Part shown: positions 39,023 to 50,718 of the stretch, piece after piece
How positions within the stretch are numbered: position 1 is the stretch's first letter
How the letters are laid out: every line of letters starts with the position of its first letter
From: Owenia fusiformis
Lineage: Eukaryota > Annelida > Polychaeta > Sabellida > Oweniidae
Direction: 5' to 3'
Length of the DNA stretch: 64,000 nt
Assembly (NCBI GenBank): GCA_903813345.2
Contig: CAIIXF020000007.1
Location: 22,991,564-23,055,563, forward strand
The notes under the pieces: generated by a model
Database searches by the model: none
What the model was told of the DNA's origin: nothing
Seen by the model: the letters and a program-made list of their open reading frames with translations, nothing else
Position numbers and translations under genes: made by a program

Positions 39023-39504
39023 GTTTAAGAAAATCGAGCTTAATACTTTTAAACCATAAACGTGCAATTTGTTATTTTATGTATGCGAGACCTGGAATTA
39101 TATGTACATCTTTGCTATTGGAGGTTTCAAATATAGATAATCTGAAAAGAAATCTATTCTTCTTATATTATTCACTTGAGATGATCTTGACCTACAAATA
39201 GGGCTAATAGGCTTTGTTAACTGTTATAGATATTCCTTGTACTTTGTAAGACTAATGTAATATCAGATCTTAGCTGTTTTCTGCGTTCGACCCAAGAGCA
39301 TACAAATACAAATTCTGGAACTACTGATATTATGTCCATTGATCTAAGTCAAGACATAAACAAATATATTCATGCAAGGAACAAATATTGCATAATTGAC
39401 CAGTAATTCTTGAAGTTGGATCAGCTTACTGTAAAGTCTCGGACTTTTTTCATTGATCTACAATTTATTTTATTGATATCAGCCATGTTCTGATATACAT
39501 GTCC

Positions 39505-39510
39505 AATAAA
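39505..39510 (+). terminator. Polyadenylation signal of the thioredoxin-fold gene
   Basis: AATAAA 483 bases after the TGA at 39020-39022. Earlier variants may also be used. Confidence 0.35.
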
Positions 39511-39678
39511 TAGTGTTTAATTATTAATCAAAGCCAATTTTGATCCCGGGATTCCGATGTCAATATTATAGCTTCTTAGAGGTTGGATTACAGATCAATG
39601 AAGGTCTTATCAATACACAAAGTGTTAAACATTACACCATGTACATGACGAAATAGAAATGAGGAGTATTTTAGAAAA

Positions 39679-39906
39679 CATATTTCTTGCGATGGAGTTT
39701 CAATTCGATAGGTGGACATGCACAATTATTTATTCAAATATTTCTTGCAGTATAGTTTCATTCCAATAGGTGGACATACACAGTTCCTCATTCAAATATT
39801 TCTTGCAATGTAGTTCTGTTTCAATCCGATAGGTGGATATGCACGGTTCTTCATTCAAATATTTCTTGCAATACAGTTTTGTTTCAATCCGATAGGTGGA
39901 TATGTA
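39679..39906. repeat. Tandem repeat, four copies of about 60 bp
   Basis: The unit contains CAAATATTTCTTGCAATGTAG and CAATCCGATAGGTGGATATG. Copies begin near 39682, 39740, 39800 and 39861. Lies downstream of the thioredoxin-fold gene. Confidence 0.7.
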
Positions 39907-39945
39907 TAGGCTGATTTATAGCAAAAGAATAAATTAAACAGAAAG

Positions 39946-40836
39946 CCCGATGCCCAACTCTGACAAACTGCGCGCATATTTCAAAATGTGAGACGGGGAG
40001 GACACGACTCCCAAAAAGATCCAAAATACGAAAAATACAAGGTTAGTCTCGTTCTAAAGATACCATTCTGTGAAGATGAACTTAATTTACTCATAATACT
40101 CAATGTTTTTCCCGATGTAAACCTAGTTATCTCAATATAAGGGTCTTAAGTAACTTCTGTGTTCAAAATTTACAGTGTAAAGTTATATCTATGTCTTTTT
40201 ATCGTCATTTGCCGTTTATTCAGCCATTGTGTATGCTAGAATACATAGGATCACTCCATCTGATTAAATCAGCAAAGTTTGTGTTCAAAACGATAATACG
40301 CCATAAACGTGATTTAAACATTTTTCTTGTCAAACTGCGCGCCTATATTCACATGTATTTCCCAAACTGCGTGCCTAATATTTCCAAACTGCTTGCCTAT
40401 CCAAGCTTGTTTTGTATTATTAGAAAACATAAGCGCCATACAAGGCACATATGTGTCTAATAGTAGAACCCCATAATTGAAACACTATGAGAGTCCATCC
40501 ACCAAGATGGTGATCTGAAAATTAAAGTTTTTTTCGTTCCCAAATAATTGTCACTTCTATTATACATTTTGACTTTCAATATGAAAATCTCATAAAATCT
40601 GATGATAAAGCAAAATTTCCAAAGCTACATGAAAAACACCTACACGTGCCTCTGTAGAAATTCCAATGATAATATGTAGTTTTAATAGTGTATGCGCACA
40701 GTTTGTAATTTCTGGCTAAAATAGGCGCGCAGTTTGTGATTTATTTCTTTTTAATCTCCTGATTATCTGTTTTATCTCGAAATATTTTGAATCATACATG
40801 ATTAAGTAGGCGCGCAGCTTGACATGGGCACCGTGC
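39946..40836. mobile_element. Decayed element with repeated AAACTGCGCGCCTA motifs
   Basis: The left end ATGCCCAACTCTGACAAACT then GCGCGCA is nearly complementary to the right end AGGCGCGCAGCTTGACATGG then GCAC. Further copies of the motif lie at about 40330-40400 and, inverted, at 40690-40740 (GCGCACAGTTTGTAATTT, GCGCGCAGTTTGTGATTT). The GC-rich motif stands out against AT-rich surroundings. No coding capacity. Confidence 0.5.
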
Positions 40837-41362
40837 CATAAGTCTATGTATTGTATAGAAAATGAAGACGTCATATCATAGGCTTTCAACGATGAGTATA
40901 TTCCGACCATAACTTTTTTTCATTAAAATGATATTTTTATGAGGATAATAAAAATATCAGCTACTTATTTTACGCGTTTAAGCATACTAATCTTCCAAAA
41001 CCTTTGTCAGGAATATTCAATTTGCTGTGCTATTATGTTAGCATTGATCATTCACGAAATGTAATCACAAATGATTTTCTAGAATTCCCCGAATTTCTAG
41101 CTTTCCATTGCATCCTAGTGTCAACAGGTCAATGACTCAATTTCAATGTCAGTTTAAAGTGAGGTCAGTTCAGTGCAAATATTGGAATACAGGGGATAAA
41201 TGTATATTGATGAAATAAGCATTTGCCATGGCAGATCTAAAATCTTTATTTGTAGCAAACATCAATATAAATAATTGATGAACATAATCATGAGGACCAT
41301 ATACAGTATCCGTTAATATATTAGAATGGAAGATATCAAGACGTAACGTCGAAGTGTTAAAG
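40837..41362. other. Upstream region of the lectin gene
   Basis: AT-rich, with no repeat or exon recognised. No convincing TATA box precedes the ATG at 41363. Confidence 0.3.
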
Positions 41363-44300
41363 ATGAAAACATTCTTGATAGTTTTCACCTTATTGGGGAT
41401 TTGCCTTGCTAGTGAGTATATATTAAATTGTTAATGATATACATCTTATGTTATTTTGATTCATTAGAAACTATTTTGAACCTTTACGAACAGTGATTTA
41501 CAATAGGCGAAATAGCTAATTTGAGTCGTAAAGCTAATAAGGAAACAATGTCTCATATTCTGTTTTGGAAAAATATGCCATCAATTACGTAGTTTAACTT
41601 TAAGCTCTGTCGACGTTGCAATGTATTTTGGTGGGTATGTACACTATTTTACTAATAAATAAATGAATCCTTAAAATATTTTTTTGGGATCCAAGGGAAT
41701 GATTTTGGATAGGGGCTCTGAAGTTGTCTTTTTAGTTAAAGAGAATGTACTTAGTAGAAATAATTGCAAATATATAGTCTGCTCAATACAAGAATAGATA
41801 TACACTTTTCTTGAATTCATGAGTATTGGGATTCTACCGTTAATGGCTAATGATGTTTAGGGATCAGGATAAAGGTCCATGTGCAGTATGGCAAGTGATT
41901 TTAGACGGTCATATCTTTCACCTTGCATACTTTCTGGGCATAAATCCAGTGGTTTTTATCAAAACAAGAATATGTTTTCTTTCAATTGAAGTCCCCATGA
42001 TGATAAAAATATCAATCGAACAATTCGAAAAATTATAAATAGGGACCCCACGTCAACAATTTTTTCAAAATGTTGAACTTATTTGCTCAAAAGAGGATCT
42101 TCTTTTTCTGATTTTTATTGCATGAAAATATTATTCAACAAGGGGTCTAAAACATATTTAAAAGTAGAATGGTATTGAAAGTCTAGTTTTGAAGATATCA
42201 ATTTTCGACGACCAAAATCATGCTGAAAACAATGGATAGCATGAGTTTTCGCTATGGGAAAATAACATTGGAAATTTGGTTTTTAACTTTTCAATACCCA
42301 TTCCTTTTTCAGAAGTTATTAATATAGTGTCGAAGAAACTTTTGATATATTAAAATTGAGAAAAACAAGATCCTCTTTTTAGAAAATAAGCCTTACATTT
42401 TTTAAAAAGTGAAAAGGTGGGGTCCTAATCCATAATTTTCAGGGAGTTAGATTGATATTTTACTATCATGGGGACTTCACTTTAAAGAAAACATATTATT
42501 TTAATAAAAAAAACACTGAATTTATACCCAGAAAGTACTTATTGTGAAAGATATGACCGTCTAAAATCACTTGCCATACTGCACATGGACCTTTTATTCT
42601 GAACCACTGCTTTTTTGACTGTCATGAAGAGAGTAAGGTAGGACTTCGTGTGACTCATTCAAAGTCTCCTCAATGTCGTGAGCCAATTTTTTCATTTTAA
42701 CTTGAAATATTAGATCGAATAATGTGTGAAATATCTAGCAAACAAGTTCAAATTGTTACAAAATAAGAGCCACAGATTTAAATCATAAATGAATGATGAA
42801 TCACTAATTCTAGATCTAATTTACATGCTTTACTACTGAATCAATATATTTTGGAACTATATCTATCACTTTTTATTAATCCAGAGAGTTACTGTAATTA
42901 ACAGTCAGGATTTAGTATTCAGTTTGTTATGAATTATCACATTCAGGTGGTTTATTTTGAAAGATCTTTCCCGTCCAGACACCTCTATAAAAATACTTAT
43001 TTTCAGCGAAAATGTTTAATCTACTGCAGATTGTCCAAGTCAGAGATGGGAATATCCTTGGCATTTTAATAGTGTGGAAAATTCCTGCTACAGCTTTTTG
43101 TCAGACATGACCCGGGACTATGTTCAATCAAAAGCAGAGTGTAGTGCTGTAACTGGGGGTCACCTGGCAAAGATTGGCAGTGAACAAGAAGCAGATTTCA
43201 TTGATGGTCTACTGGATGCAGATCTTGTACATAAGATGACGTCCTTGGGAAGAGGAACAACATACTCAGATAAGAAATGGGGAGTTTGGATTGGAGGAGA
43301 TACTACTGATCCATGTAAATACTTTTAATTAAAAACCCAACTCTTTCATATTTGTATTGCAGTATGAGTAAGATCATAGATGAACCATGCGTAGCATATC
43401 AAAAGGTAGGGAACTTAATGGTTTTCAGTTCTTTGGCATATCCTGTGACTTTTTGATGTTATGGTAGTATTGCAAATAACCCGATGACCCTTGGGTCTGA
43501 TTTTAATGTGTTAATGTATTAAACGCAGGTCCGGCTGGAGGATTTTCGAAGGGGGGGGGGGGGGAGGGGGCGACTTTCGCGTACGGATGGATTGTACCGT
43601 GTACCCACGCAAATTGTTGCCAGCACGAAGCACCAGGAGCTGGGGGAACAAAATTTGAAATTAATGCCCTCTCTGTTGCATTTTGAGCATATCTGAGAGC
43701 AATAACAGATATTTGCATCATTAAATACCAAAATCGGTCGCCCCCAATGCCCCTCTCTTCGGACGGGCTTGAAACGCTTGATATGAAGATATTTATGATG
43801 TGGATTTTAGAACAACTGTGATAAGTGTCAATGTATATTCTAGCAACCTCTTACCATCATTGGTATGACGGAACGGCAGTGCCCAACTCGGGATCTGGGT
43901 CCCCATCAACAGTGAATGGTTTTTCAGGAAGATGGGCTTTTGGTGAACCAAATAATGGAGCGTCATCAATTGGAATAAAAGCATCAAGGTTTGTCTTTAT
44001 ATACTTTCTGTCATGTATTGTGTCCATCATTTTCTTTTATCAGTCTGTCTGTCAAAGATGTATGACAGGTTGTAAAAAAATCACTGTCAATTCGCAATTT
44101 TATGATTATACAAGGAATTAACATGTCAAAGTGTCACCACACTAGTTGCTCACAATATTATGAACCTTTTTTTTTTACCTTAAGAAGGTCAATAAAGGTC
44201 AAATCTCAAATCTACTTTTGAGAACTTGTAGATGTATTTTGAAAAAAATTGGTCAATTTGAAGCAAGTTGAGAAAAGACCTTTTTGACCCTTTTAACCTT

Positions 44301-47300
44301 TAGAAGGTCAAATCTGAAATCTATAGCCAGATTTGACATTCTGAGAACTTGAAGATGATTTTGAAAGAAAATTGGTCAATTTGAAGCAAGTTAAAAGAGT
44401 ACCTTTTTTGACCTTGAGAAGGTCATTGAAGGTTAATTCTTTTTTACCTTGAGAAGGTCATTGAAGGTCAAACCTTAAATCTATTGTCAGATTTCAACTT
44501 TTGAGAACTTGTAGATGATTTTGGAAAAATTTGGCCAATTTGAAGCAAGTTAAAAATACCTTTTTAACCTTTTTTGACCTTGAGGAGGTCATTGAAGGTC
44601 AAATCCTAAATCAGTTTGATTTGAACTTCAGAAAACTTTTAGATGATTTTGAAAAAAATTGAAGTCAGTAACAGTATTTTTTAGGTTATTGGAAGTTGTA
44701 AGAATTTGTTACAGACAAACTTACAGACGCCGATCGCCAACCGTTGTCACAAAAATGGAGACCATAACAATATGTCACCACTTTTCGGTGGTGACATAAT
44801 AAAAACATGTCATGAGTCACGATACAAAATCTTACTGTTTCTAGCCATTTGTCAGCAATTAATATTGATTTACATTATTGCACGTGTTTTTCAATTGAAC
44901 AAACCTTTCCGTATCGCTTTATAGAGACTGAGACTACTATCGTAATCCTATGTCATAATTTTGTTTAAGATATAAGTATTGGTCCGGTGGAACAGATTGG
45001 GGAACTTATAGATGGATTGATTCAGGAATGACTGGCGGCAGTTTCAGTTTGGTCTTTGGATTATGTGAAGTTCCAGGTACAACGAACAACATATTGCCAA
45101 TATGGACAATAAAGTCCAAACCCAAATTAGAATCTCAGTTAAAAGTAATTTCTTTATTTGTTGTCACATATAGTGTGATTCTAACAATCCAAGTTGAACA
45201 CTTTTTAAATAATGCTGTTTATTATTTTTCAGCGTTACCAACAACAACAGTGACTGATGCTACTACAACAGTGACTGATGCTACTACAACAGTGACTGAT
45301 GCAACTACAACATTGACTGATGCAACTACAACATTGACTGATGCTATTACAACAGTGACTGATGCAACTACAACATTGACTGATGCTACTACAACAGTGA
45401 CTGATGCTACTACAACATTGACTGATGCTACTACTACATTGACTGATGCTACTACTACAACATTGACTGATGCAACTACAACATTGACTGATGCTATTAC
45501 AACAGTGACTGATGCAACTACAACATTGACTGATGCTACAACAACAGTGACTGATGCTACTACAACATTGACTGATGCTACTACAACAGTGACTGATGCA
45601 ACTACAATATTGACTGATGCTACTACAACAGTGACTGATGCTACTACAACATTGACTGATGCTACTACAACAGTGACTGATGCTACTACAACAATGACTG
45701 ATGCAACTACAATATTGACTGATGCTACTACAACATTGACTGATGCTTCTACTACTAATGCTACTACAACATTGACTGATGCTACTACAACAGTGACTGA
45801 TGCTACTACAACAGTGACTGATGCTACTACAACATTACCTGATGCTACTACAACAATGACTGATGCTAGTACTTCCAATGCTACTACAATAGTGACTGAT
45901 GCTATTGCAACATTAACAATAACATCACCCACATCAATAATAACACCCACAATAATAACAACACCCACAACAACTGCTGTGACTCGTTTTTCTGTTTACC
46001 CCACCCTTATAAAAGTATTTGTCAAAAAGCCATGCATCGTTGAGCATGGTACCGCTTACCTTTATGAACCAAGAAATGTGTGTCTGTGGCACTCAGGCAC
46101 CTACAGTGATAGATGGACGTATGGTGGGAGGTACTGCGGCTACAGGGACTCTCAACTTGCAAAGATCAACAACACTGATATCAATGCATTTGTTAGACAA
46201 ATGTTTCCATTTGACGGGTGTGTACTAGTATACCGTAACTGAAAAAGTCAGTTGGGGAGATGTTCGAGTTCCATTTGCATTGAAGACCCAGTTGTTATTT
46301 GGCCTTTTTTCTATTTTTTTAGGGAGTTTTGGGTTGGACTCAACTGCATGGACAGCTATGGAGATTGGCAGTGGAAGGACAGAGAACGCTTGGTACTAAC
46401 AAATGGATCAAAATGGGCGCACGGACAATCAAATGAGGATATATTTCAAAGATGTGCTTACATTAAGAATGATTACATTCATGGTGCAGTCCTTCATGAC
46501 GACTTTTGTGGCATGGAATCTCGTCATCCCTTACTTTGTGAATATAGCTCAGGTTTGCACATAGTTTTAGCAAAGCCTTGCTCTTCAATTGCGATTTTTA
46601 TCACTGTGTCACGCTTGTCTTTTGTAGCGTTGTTCCTACTCAATTAACTCTAAACATCATTAGATACTGTATGTTCGTTTTAGATCGAAAATGCCCTTTT
46701 GTGTGGGTACCAAAGAAAGATGTTTGTTATTTACCATCCGAGACCAGAGGGAGCTATGACTATGCTGTTAGCAAGTGTCACAGTATGTCCTCTGATATCC
46801 TTGTGATAAAAAATGAGGAGGAGCTACAGACAGTTGCAGAAATATCGTAAGTGACTTCATGATTAATATACCTTCATTTCATTCAATGCAATAATTACTA
46901 TAGAGATGATATCTAACATTTTCTAGTTTACAAGGGAAATGACTGCAACAATGATTGTGGAACACAAAGCACACCATTCAACTACATGTACATTATATCG
47001 TTCGTTGCTCCTCAGTCCAAAGTTTTATATATTTTTTTATCTTTTATCTCCATTATATCGTAGTTGACACAACGCATTCATTTCCAGATCACTCGAGACG
47101 GGAGGTAATTATTTCATTGGTTTGAGGATAAATGTCTCTACAGGGGAGGTTAGATGGGAGGATGGCTCTCCTGTCACATTCACGAGGTAAGTTTTTAGCA
47201 TTAAAGCATTTGTGTAATACAATAGAGAAGCCTTAAAAAGTAGAATTGTGCAGTTTTGGAGGAGTGTATTCTAAATTCCCTCAATTGCCTAAAATATATA

Positions 47301-48692
47301 GAGAATGAACATCTGCATATTATATTCATTGACTTTGTAAAGGCATTTGACATTGCCGAAGGGGAACTTAAGTAGGGCATTTTGCAAACGATTTTGAGGT
47401 GATGAACATTTCCATAATCGAATGAGAACTATTTGTATCACGTAACAAATATATAATTAAAAGATGGTGTCTGAAAAAACTTTCCAAAAAGTTCTTGATT
47501 TGTGTTTTTAATTGTATTCTTTAATTATTGACTATCTTTATTCTAATCTAGATGGGGACCAGGCCAGCCGAAGCCAGGAAAAGAATGCGTCATTCTTGTC
47601 TCAAAACTCTGGTTCGCAACAGAATGTCAGGGACCACAGAACTTCATATGTAAGACTGGAGTTGCGCCATCCTATATCAACATAACAGAGAAGAGTCAAG
47701 GCAGTAAATAAAAAACGGCACATGTTTGAATAGACAAAAAAAATTACGGGACAGTGTGTTTGAGAAACTGACTGTCCCGCAGCTCAAGTGCTCCTACTAA
47801 TACGGGATTAAGGTGTTTGTAATCGCGACTATCCCGCGACCCCTATAAAATTACGTGACAGTGTATCTGTGATTCATTATATCCCGATCTGTGAAAAACA
47901 TTTGTCGGGGTCGGGACTAAAAATCAGATCTTGTTTGAATTAAACATTTAAGCAAAGTTGTGTAAAGTTAGCATGAGACCTTCAGACAGATTTCTTCAAT
48001 TTTATAAGTCAACTAAACCACCCTCATTATTTGATTTGAGTCCAGTAAAGCACTCCTCATTAGTTTGTTTCTACTGGTCAATTATTTGCATTCCTCATTA
48101 TCATTGATCAATAATTGCACATTTTCCAAACTTGTGAATGATTGAAATTATCAAGTTACATACAATTGATTACGATATTTTGGAATATTTTGCTTACATG
48201 GAGTTTCCAATTTCCATATCTTCCATGCTTGTTTTGTACAAAAAGAAAACATTCATTTCGTTTCTGAATATCTGATAAACAGAGAGTTACACTGACAGAT
48301 AATCAGGCACAATAAGCTGTATTGTATTGTATATTATATTGTATTGCATTGCATTGTATTGTATGCACATTTAGTACGAAATTATATACAAATTCTACAA
48401 AACATTTCATTTTGATTTCTTAGGAGTGTACCGGATCCAGTATGAACCTGAAGAGGTGGAGGATGCCGTATTCTATGCATTACCTCCTATAATGTTTGTA
48501 TGTCTTGTATTCCTGATTATACCTCTTCTGGATCTAAAACATTTGTGTACAAAAACACCCAAGAAAACTTCTAAATCTCTTAAAAGAACATTACAAAACA
48601 AGCAAAAGACATTCAAAAGGTCGATGAAAAAGAAAGAAGCTTTAACAAATGGAGTCAATAGTATTCCCCTAGAAACATTCAAGGAAATTTAA
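41363..48692 (+). CDS. Transmembrane protein with three C-type lectin domains and a Thr-rich repeat stalk
   Basis: Ten exons: 41363-41411, 43030-43314, 43844-43988, 44970-45076, 45233-46217, 46323-46552, 46684-46846, 47088-47186, 47552-47703, 48424-48692; 827 residues. Signal peptide 1-16 (MKTFLIVFTLLGICLA). Lectin domain 1 (about 18-194) has GGHLAKI, WVWIGG-like GVWIGG and an EPN motif (FGEPNNG) of the mannose-type Ca site; the usual WND is WID. Residues 198-445 are a VTDATTT heptad array, a likely O-glycosylated stalk. Domain 2 (about 460-599) has FWVGLNC and WQWKD; domain 3 (about 602-726) has YFIGLR, VRWEDG and a GQPKPG loop. Neither has EPN or QPD, so these two may not bind sugar through Ca. 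Membrane segment 753-774, then a very basic 53-residue tail. Probably a surface recognition or adhesion receptor; ligand unknown. Confidence 0.88.
41861..42604. repeat. 744-bp palindromic element in intron 1 of the lectin gene
   Basis: The left arm carries AAAGGTCCATGTGCAGTATG, GGCAAGTGATTTTAGACGG and TCATATCTTTCAC; the right arm carries their complements ending at about 42604. Inner matches include AAGTCCCCATGAT and GGGACCCCAC with GTGGGGTCC. The arms together span most of the element. A foldback transposon is the simplest reading. Confidence 0.7.
44125..44806 (-). mobile_element. TGTCACCACC element, inverted copy in intron 3 of the lectin gene
   Basis: Same family as 35016-36810 in the opposite direction: the hairpin end TATGTCACCACTTTTCGGTG then GTGACATA closes the element at 44773-44800, preceded by GGAGACCATAACAA. 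About four copies of the satellite unit with AAGGTCATTGAAGGTCAAA lie within. The far end is degraded (GTGTCACCACAC near 44130). Confidence 0.6.
45238..45905 (+). repeat. Coding 21-bp tandem repeat (VTDATTT) in the lectin stalk
   Basis: About 31 heptads close to ACTACAACAGTGACTGATGC plus T. The main variant swaps Val for Leu (TTGACTGAT), often alternating. Variants break the period near 45445 (one added Thr codon) and near 45750 and 45880 (shortened SNATT/STNATT forms). The array is in frame with exons 4 and 6. Confidence 0.85.
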
Positions 48693-48738
48693 TCTTGAAA
48701 ATTATTGCGTATTGATGATTGATTCTGCAATATGTTTT

Positions 48739-48744
48739 AATAAA
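48739..48744 (+). terminator. Polyadenylation signal of the lectin gene
   Basis: AATAAA 47 bases after the TAA at 48690-48692. Confidence 0.5.
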
Positions 48745-50718
48745 AACGTTACTAAAATTTGAATCTTTCTGATTCCCATATACAGGGTGTATTATTCATC
48801 ACCATGATTGTTTTATATTATCGAGATGGTATCCGACACTGGCTGTACTTTTGTTTCAACAGTGTATTTTATTGCAAATAAAAAAATGAAAAGAAATATT
48901 CATAAATCGTTGCCCATATATTTTTATGGAGCATTCTACGCTCAAACATAATTTTTGCAAAGTTAACAAAGTGGAAGAATAACAACAATATATATATTTT
49001 GGGAACATTTCTATTTAAAATTTCATTTTAACATCTCAATAATTGAGACTTGACTGTAAGGGTACTTCTTTTGGTGGTTACGATTGATATTGAGGTTGAT
49101 TCGCATTAACTCACCCCTGCTTTGCGTTTTTAGGGGACGGATATCATTTTCCCCTGGTATCCCTTTCAATTTTGTGCATTATTTTGGGGTTATTTAGTCC
49201 TCCCCATGATGCCTGGTGATTCCTCCTCATCATACATCACGGTGTAATTTATGTCTAATTTCCATATGGGTTTGGTGACTTGTATCGTTTTTTGAAAATT
49301 GTTGTATTCAATGAATTGGTCAAACACAGTATAAAAAGGACCGAGTACTGTAGGTATCAAAAAACAACTATGACGAAATTCCCTTTGGACAATGTAGACC
49401 TTTTACACCGGATGACCGGATGTGTCTGGCTGCGACATCGCTCTACATCGGGAAAATAATAGCTCACATAATGATATACAATGGGTATAATTGAGTACCA
49501 ACATGTCTTCATTTGAATTCAAAACTGACTGTTAACGACTGTTACGGTCCACACCGCACCGCACCGCACATAAATCCGCACCGATTGTTTTCGAATAACG
49601 CAGCTTCATGATATAGGTATCTGGGTTATAGGTCATAGGCATCATGAGCATAGGGTGATAAATCATTAATTAAAATGACACACCTCCCTACTGCTATATA
49701 TTGACTGGTCGGTTAATGAGACGCAGATAACTTGATATCGGTCACATGATGAAAACAAGATTATATATGGACAAAAGATGTCAGAGGGACTCTATCTCGC
49801 ATTTCCAAATCGCAACACAATAACGAATTGAAGTAAGACAAAATTAAAATAAATTACGATGCGATTTGAATATGATTTTTCAGGATACTCCCAATGAATT
49901 TGTACGGGCCTTCATACCGTTACGTATGTGCAAGACATACCATATGACCTCGTGTAAACACGAACACTTCAAAGCTGCCACTCCAAACTGATACCAACTC
50001 AATGTTATCACAGTTTTGTAAATGTTTAACACTGTTTAAAAGTTGGCCCTGAACACTTCAATTTTCTTGAACTTGGTAAAATATACGCATTGAAGTCTAC
50101 ATACACGTTCAGTACATATATCCTATGTTTTGACCAACATTTTAAATGGCTGGATGCGTCCCTCAGTCTCTGACCGATCAAATTAAAACAAATTTAGATT
50201 CACATTATGAACAGTGTATCATTGACTAAAAGCTTGTTACATTCTTTAAGAAAAAAACTCGGATTGTCAGTATGCCAAGTTACCCAAGTTTTAGCTGCAA
50301 TACTATAGTCTTGCCGTATCAAGTCAAAATTTGATTCACGAATGTACCACTGATATAATGTTAGCTTTTGTGCACTAGCATTTGAGAACTGACATTTTTG
50401 CTGGTAAGTAAGTATCAATACTTGAATTAATAAACATGCAATATTAATAATAAGGTGTTTTAATATAATTAATTTTACAAGAACAGCTCGAAGAGGAATT
50501 GCAGAGACAGAAGTCTGTCTTATCCTTTTCGTTCATGTACTAACCAAACCAAACATAGACGAATGAAATAAAAAGTGAATTCTTAATATCGACGCTTATC
50601 GCAAAAAGGAATATTCGTACATTCTTTTTTATGAAGAATTCAGCCTAATGTCGCGCCATGTGTCTGAATTATTTATACTATACCTGTTTTTCATTTATGT
50701 TAAATTCAAGGTCACAAA
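48745..50718. other. Intergenic DNA and promoter region of the nuclear receptor
   Basis: No coding exon recognised. It holds a short CCGCA run near 49550-49570. The bases before the ATG at 50719 (TTAAATTCAAG then GTCACAAA) could be a splice acceptor, in which case the 5' UTR begins in an upstream exon. Confidence 0.35.

Noticed and set aside
45028-45232. Open frame leading into the Thr-rich region
   Set aside because: It reads through a clear intron (donor at 45077, acceptor ending at 45232). The spliced product keeps lectin domain 1 joined to the stalk.
45222-45968. 248-codon open frame on the minus strand
   Set aside because: It is the complement of the 21-bp Thr-rich coding array. A repeat whose length is a multiple of three keeps any stop-free frame open, and the predicted protein is only a Val/Ala/Ser repeat.
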